A stretch of 7,459 nt of DNA. It comes from Candidatus Nanopelagicaceae bacterium. GTDB lineage: Bacteria; Actinomycetota; Actinomycetes; Nanopelagicales; Nanopelagicaceae. The stretch spans positions 1 through 7,459 of the forward strand of contig CANLHC010000037.1 in NCBI GenBank assembly GCA_947490625.1, in the 5' to 3' direction. Of this stretch, positions 5,451 to 7,459 are shown in pieces; position 1 is the stretch's first letter, and every line of letters begins with the position of its first letter. A program made the position numbers and the translations under genes. The notes beneath the pieces were generated by a model. The model had not been told where the DNA came from and did no database searches. It saw only the letters and a list, made by a program, of their open reading frames with translations.

Positions 5451-7459
5451 GTGGAATCAGCGGAGATCCGCGCACGTTGGTTGCGCTTTTTTGAATCAGG
5501 TAACTCGCTCGGGTTAGACCATACAGTCGTCCCTTCAGCATCCCTGATTGCCGATGATCCGAACCTTCTACTCGTGAACGCGGGAATGGTTCCATTTAAA
5601 CCCTTCTTTCTCGGCGAAGTCACGCCACCATACGCACGTGCGACATCGGTACAAAAATGTGTTCGCACCCTAGATATTGATGAAGTGGGAAAGACAACAC
5701 GTCACGCATCTTTCTTCCAAATGTGCGGAAACTTTTCTTTTGGTGATTATTTCAAAGAGGGCGCTATCGCACTCGCATGGGAATTGCTGACAAAGCCGGT
5801 CTCCGAAGGTGGTTACGGATTTCCCGAGGAACGCCTATGGGTAACGGTCTACCTAGATGATGACGAGGCAGCAAATATCTGGCATAAGAAGATTGGTGTC
5901 CCACTCGAAAGAATTCAACGTCGTGATATGGCCGATAACTTCTGGTCGATGGGAGTTCCTGGGCCGTGTGGTCCTTGCTCAGAGATTTACTACGATCGTG
6001 GCCCGTCATACGGAATAGACGGTGGACCGATCGCTGATGAAAATAGATATCTTGAAGTATGGAACCTCGTCTTTATGCAGAACGAGCGCGGAGAGGGTGG
6101 CGGCAAGGACGGTTTCCCAATTCTTGGTGAACTTCCTGCGAAGAGCATTGATACTGGCTTAGGTTTAGAGCGAATGGCGGCTCTACTTCAGGGCGTTGAA
6201 AACATTTACGAAATTGACACCACAATGCAAATTCTCAACCGTGCATCTGAACTCTCTGGTGTCACCTATGGCAAGAACGAAAAATCAGATATCTCACTTC
6301 GAGTCATAGCAGATCACGCGCGAACAGCGGCGATGTTGATTGGTGATGGCGTCACACCTGGTAATGAAGGTCGCGGATATGTTTTACGTCGAATGATGCG
6401 CCGCACGATACGAAATATGCGTCTTCTTGGAAGTAACGATCCGAGCATGGTCTCACTCACCCAAGCAGCAATCGGTGCAATGGGGGCTCAGTACCCTGAA
6501 CTGCAATCTGATTCAGCACGAATTCTTTCTGTCAGTGCTTCCGAGGAAGAGAGTTTCTTGCAAACTCTCAAGAGCGGAACAATTATTTTTGATACCGCAG
6601 CACAGGTAATAAAAAAGACAAACTCGACCGTCATGGGCGGAGAAGATGTCTTCAAGCTCCACGACACCTATGGTTTTCCTTTCGATCTCACTCTTGAGAT
6701 GGCTCGTGAAGTAGGTCTGGAAGTTGATGAGGCTGGATTCACCCGACTAATGAAAGAACAGCGCGAACGAGCTAAGGCAGATGCGCGTGAGAAGAAGAGT
6801 GGACATACAGATCTCAGCGAGTACAAAAAGATTGCCGATGATAAAGGTCGCACAGAGTTCATCGGATATTCAGAGGTTTCTTCAGAATCTAAAATTCAAG
6901 CAATTGTTGTCGATGGCCTAAGCACATCGTCGGCTGATCAAGGATCTGATGTTGAAATCGTTCTTGATCGCACGCCGTTCTACGCTGAAGGTGGCGGACA
7001 GTTGGCAGATGGCGGAACGATCACTCTGCATGATGGAACGGTCATTGAGATTGATGATGTGCAAAATCCTGTTCCCGGATTATCTATACATAGAGGACGT
7101 GTTCTCAAAGGTTCTGTGCAAGTAGGTCAATCAGCGCTAGCCGCCATCGATAACGAGCGTCGCAACGCTATTTCACGTGCTCATACAGCAACGCATATGG
7201 TCCATAAAGCTTTTAGAGAAGTACTCGGAGAAACTGCAACGCAGGCGGGTTCAGAGAACTCTCCTGGACGTTTCCGTTTTGATTTTCCAGCCGCTGGGTC
7301 ACTTTCTGAAGGTGTCCTTGATGAAGTTGAGTCACGCGTGAATGAACTGTTGATTAATGATCTTGCAGTCACCGCTGAGGTGATGTCACAAGCTGAGGCG
7401 AAGAAGATGGGCGCTATGGCCCTCTTCGGCGAAAAGTACGGCGATCACGTTCGCGTTGT
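5451..7459 (+). CDS. alaS: Alanyl-tRNA synthetase (AlaRS), 3' end beyond the window
   Basis: This class II synthetase charges tRNA-Ala and hydrolyses mischarged Ser/Gly-tRNA-Ala. The frame is open for 669 codons to the right edge, about three quarters of the roughly 880-residue family length. The catalytic domain shows the N-terminal ESAEIRARWLRFF, GMVPFKPFFLGE, GNFSFGDYF (93-101), GPCGPCSEI (171-179), WNLVFMQ (204-210) and motif 3 DTGLGLERM (234-242). HARTAAMLIGDGV and GYVLRRMMRR mark the following tRNA-recognition region. The editing domain includes AEGGGQLADGG (512-522) and the zinc-binding HTATH (H578, H582). The second Cys/His metal pair and the C-Ala domain would lie past the window. 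The start is GTG at 5451. An in-frame TAG at 5445-5447 rules out anything longer, and the first in-frame ATG is more than 40 codons in, inside conserved sequence. The Shine-Dalgarno sequence is weak (GAGTGAG, about 8 bases upstream, overlapping the DUF948 stop), so coupling to the upstream gene is likely. Confidence 0.97.
   Translation, partial: MESAEIRARWLRFFESGNSLGLDHTVVPSASLIADDPNLLLVNAGMVPFKPFFLGEVTPPYARATSVQKCVRTLDIDEVGKTTRHASFFQMCGNFSFGDYFKEGAIALAWELLTKPVSEGGYGFPEERLWVTVYLDDDEAANIWHKKIGVPLERIQRRDMADNFWSMGVPGPCGPCSEIYYDRGPSYGIDGGPIADENRYLEVWNLVFMQNERGEGGGKDGFPILGELPAKSIDTGLGLERMAALLQGVENIYEIDTTMQILNRASELSGVTYGKNEKSDISLRVIADHARTAAMLIGDGVTPGNEGRGYVLRRMMRRTIRNMRLLGSNDPSMVSLTQAAIGAMGAQYPELQSDSARILSVSASEEESFLQTLKSGTIIFDTAAQVIKKTNSTVMGGEDVFKLHDTYGFPFDLTLEMAREVGLEVDEAGFTRLMKEQRERAKADAREKKSGHTDLSEYKKIADDKGRTEFIGYSEVSSESKIQAIVVDGLSTSSADQGSDVEIVLDRTPFYAEGGGQLADGGTITLHDGTVIEIDDVQNPVPGLSIHRGRVLKGSVQVGQSALAAIDNERRNAISRAHTATHMVHKAFREVLGETATQAGSENSPGRFRFDFPAAGSLSEGVLDEVESRVNELLINDLAVTAEVMSQAEAKKMGAMALFGEKYGDHVRV

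Noticed and set aside
5345..5668. Minus-strand frame of 107 codons across the DUF948/alaS junction.
   Set aside because: It is antisense to two recognised genes. Its phenylalanine run is simply the complement of the lysine-rich DUF948 tail.
1..7459. Search for an undescribed defence, mobile or RNA system.
   Set aside because: By eye I saw no tRNA or rRNA, CRISPR-like repeat array, transposase, integrase, attachment-site duplication or large structured non-coding region. Nearly all of the sequence is accounted for by conserved housekeeping genes.

Overview
The window is a piece of an actinobacterial housekeeping region. All genes look intact, apart from two cut by the window edges, and they are closely packed. 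Base composition appears close to 50% GC, low for classical Actinomycetota. Together with very short intergenic gaps and the DUF349 / MBL / hisS / aspS / DUF948 / alaS order, this suggests a genome-streamlined freshwater actinobacterium such as the Nanopelagicales (acI, Planktophila-like). That placement is inferred from protein character and gene order and was not searched.

Layout. Positions 1220 to 1 (minus strand) hold a DUF349-repeat protein whose C-terminal end runs off the left edge. A divergent spacer of about 128 bases (1221-1348) follows, with a good ribosome binding site for each flanking gene and only weak promoter candidates. A plus-strand cluster then runs to the right edge: a YcbL/glyoxalase-II-like metallo-beta-lactamase-fold hydrolase (1349-2005), histidyl-tRNA synthetase hisS (2002-3267, overlapping the previous stop by 4 bases), aspartyl-tRNA synthetase aspS (3273-5018), a small single-pass membrane protein of the DUF948 family (5073-5441), and alanyl-tRNA synthetase alaS (GTG start at 5451, truncated at 7459 within the editing domain).

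Function. The three synthetases are all class II enzymes charging tRNAs with His, Asp and Ala. AspRS has the His31 and RRRDHGG signature of non-discriminating enzymes, so this organism probably makes Asn-tRNA indirectly through GatCAB. The DUF349, MBL and DUF948 genes are conserved actinobacterial neighbours of these synthetases with no firm function. The only plus-strand gap big enough for an internal promoter is the 54 bases between aspS and DUF948.

I found no RNA gene, mobile element, CRISPR array, repeat family or convincing terminator. I see no previously undescribed system here. The observations offered are modest ones about start sites, AspRS specificity and gene order.
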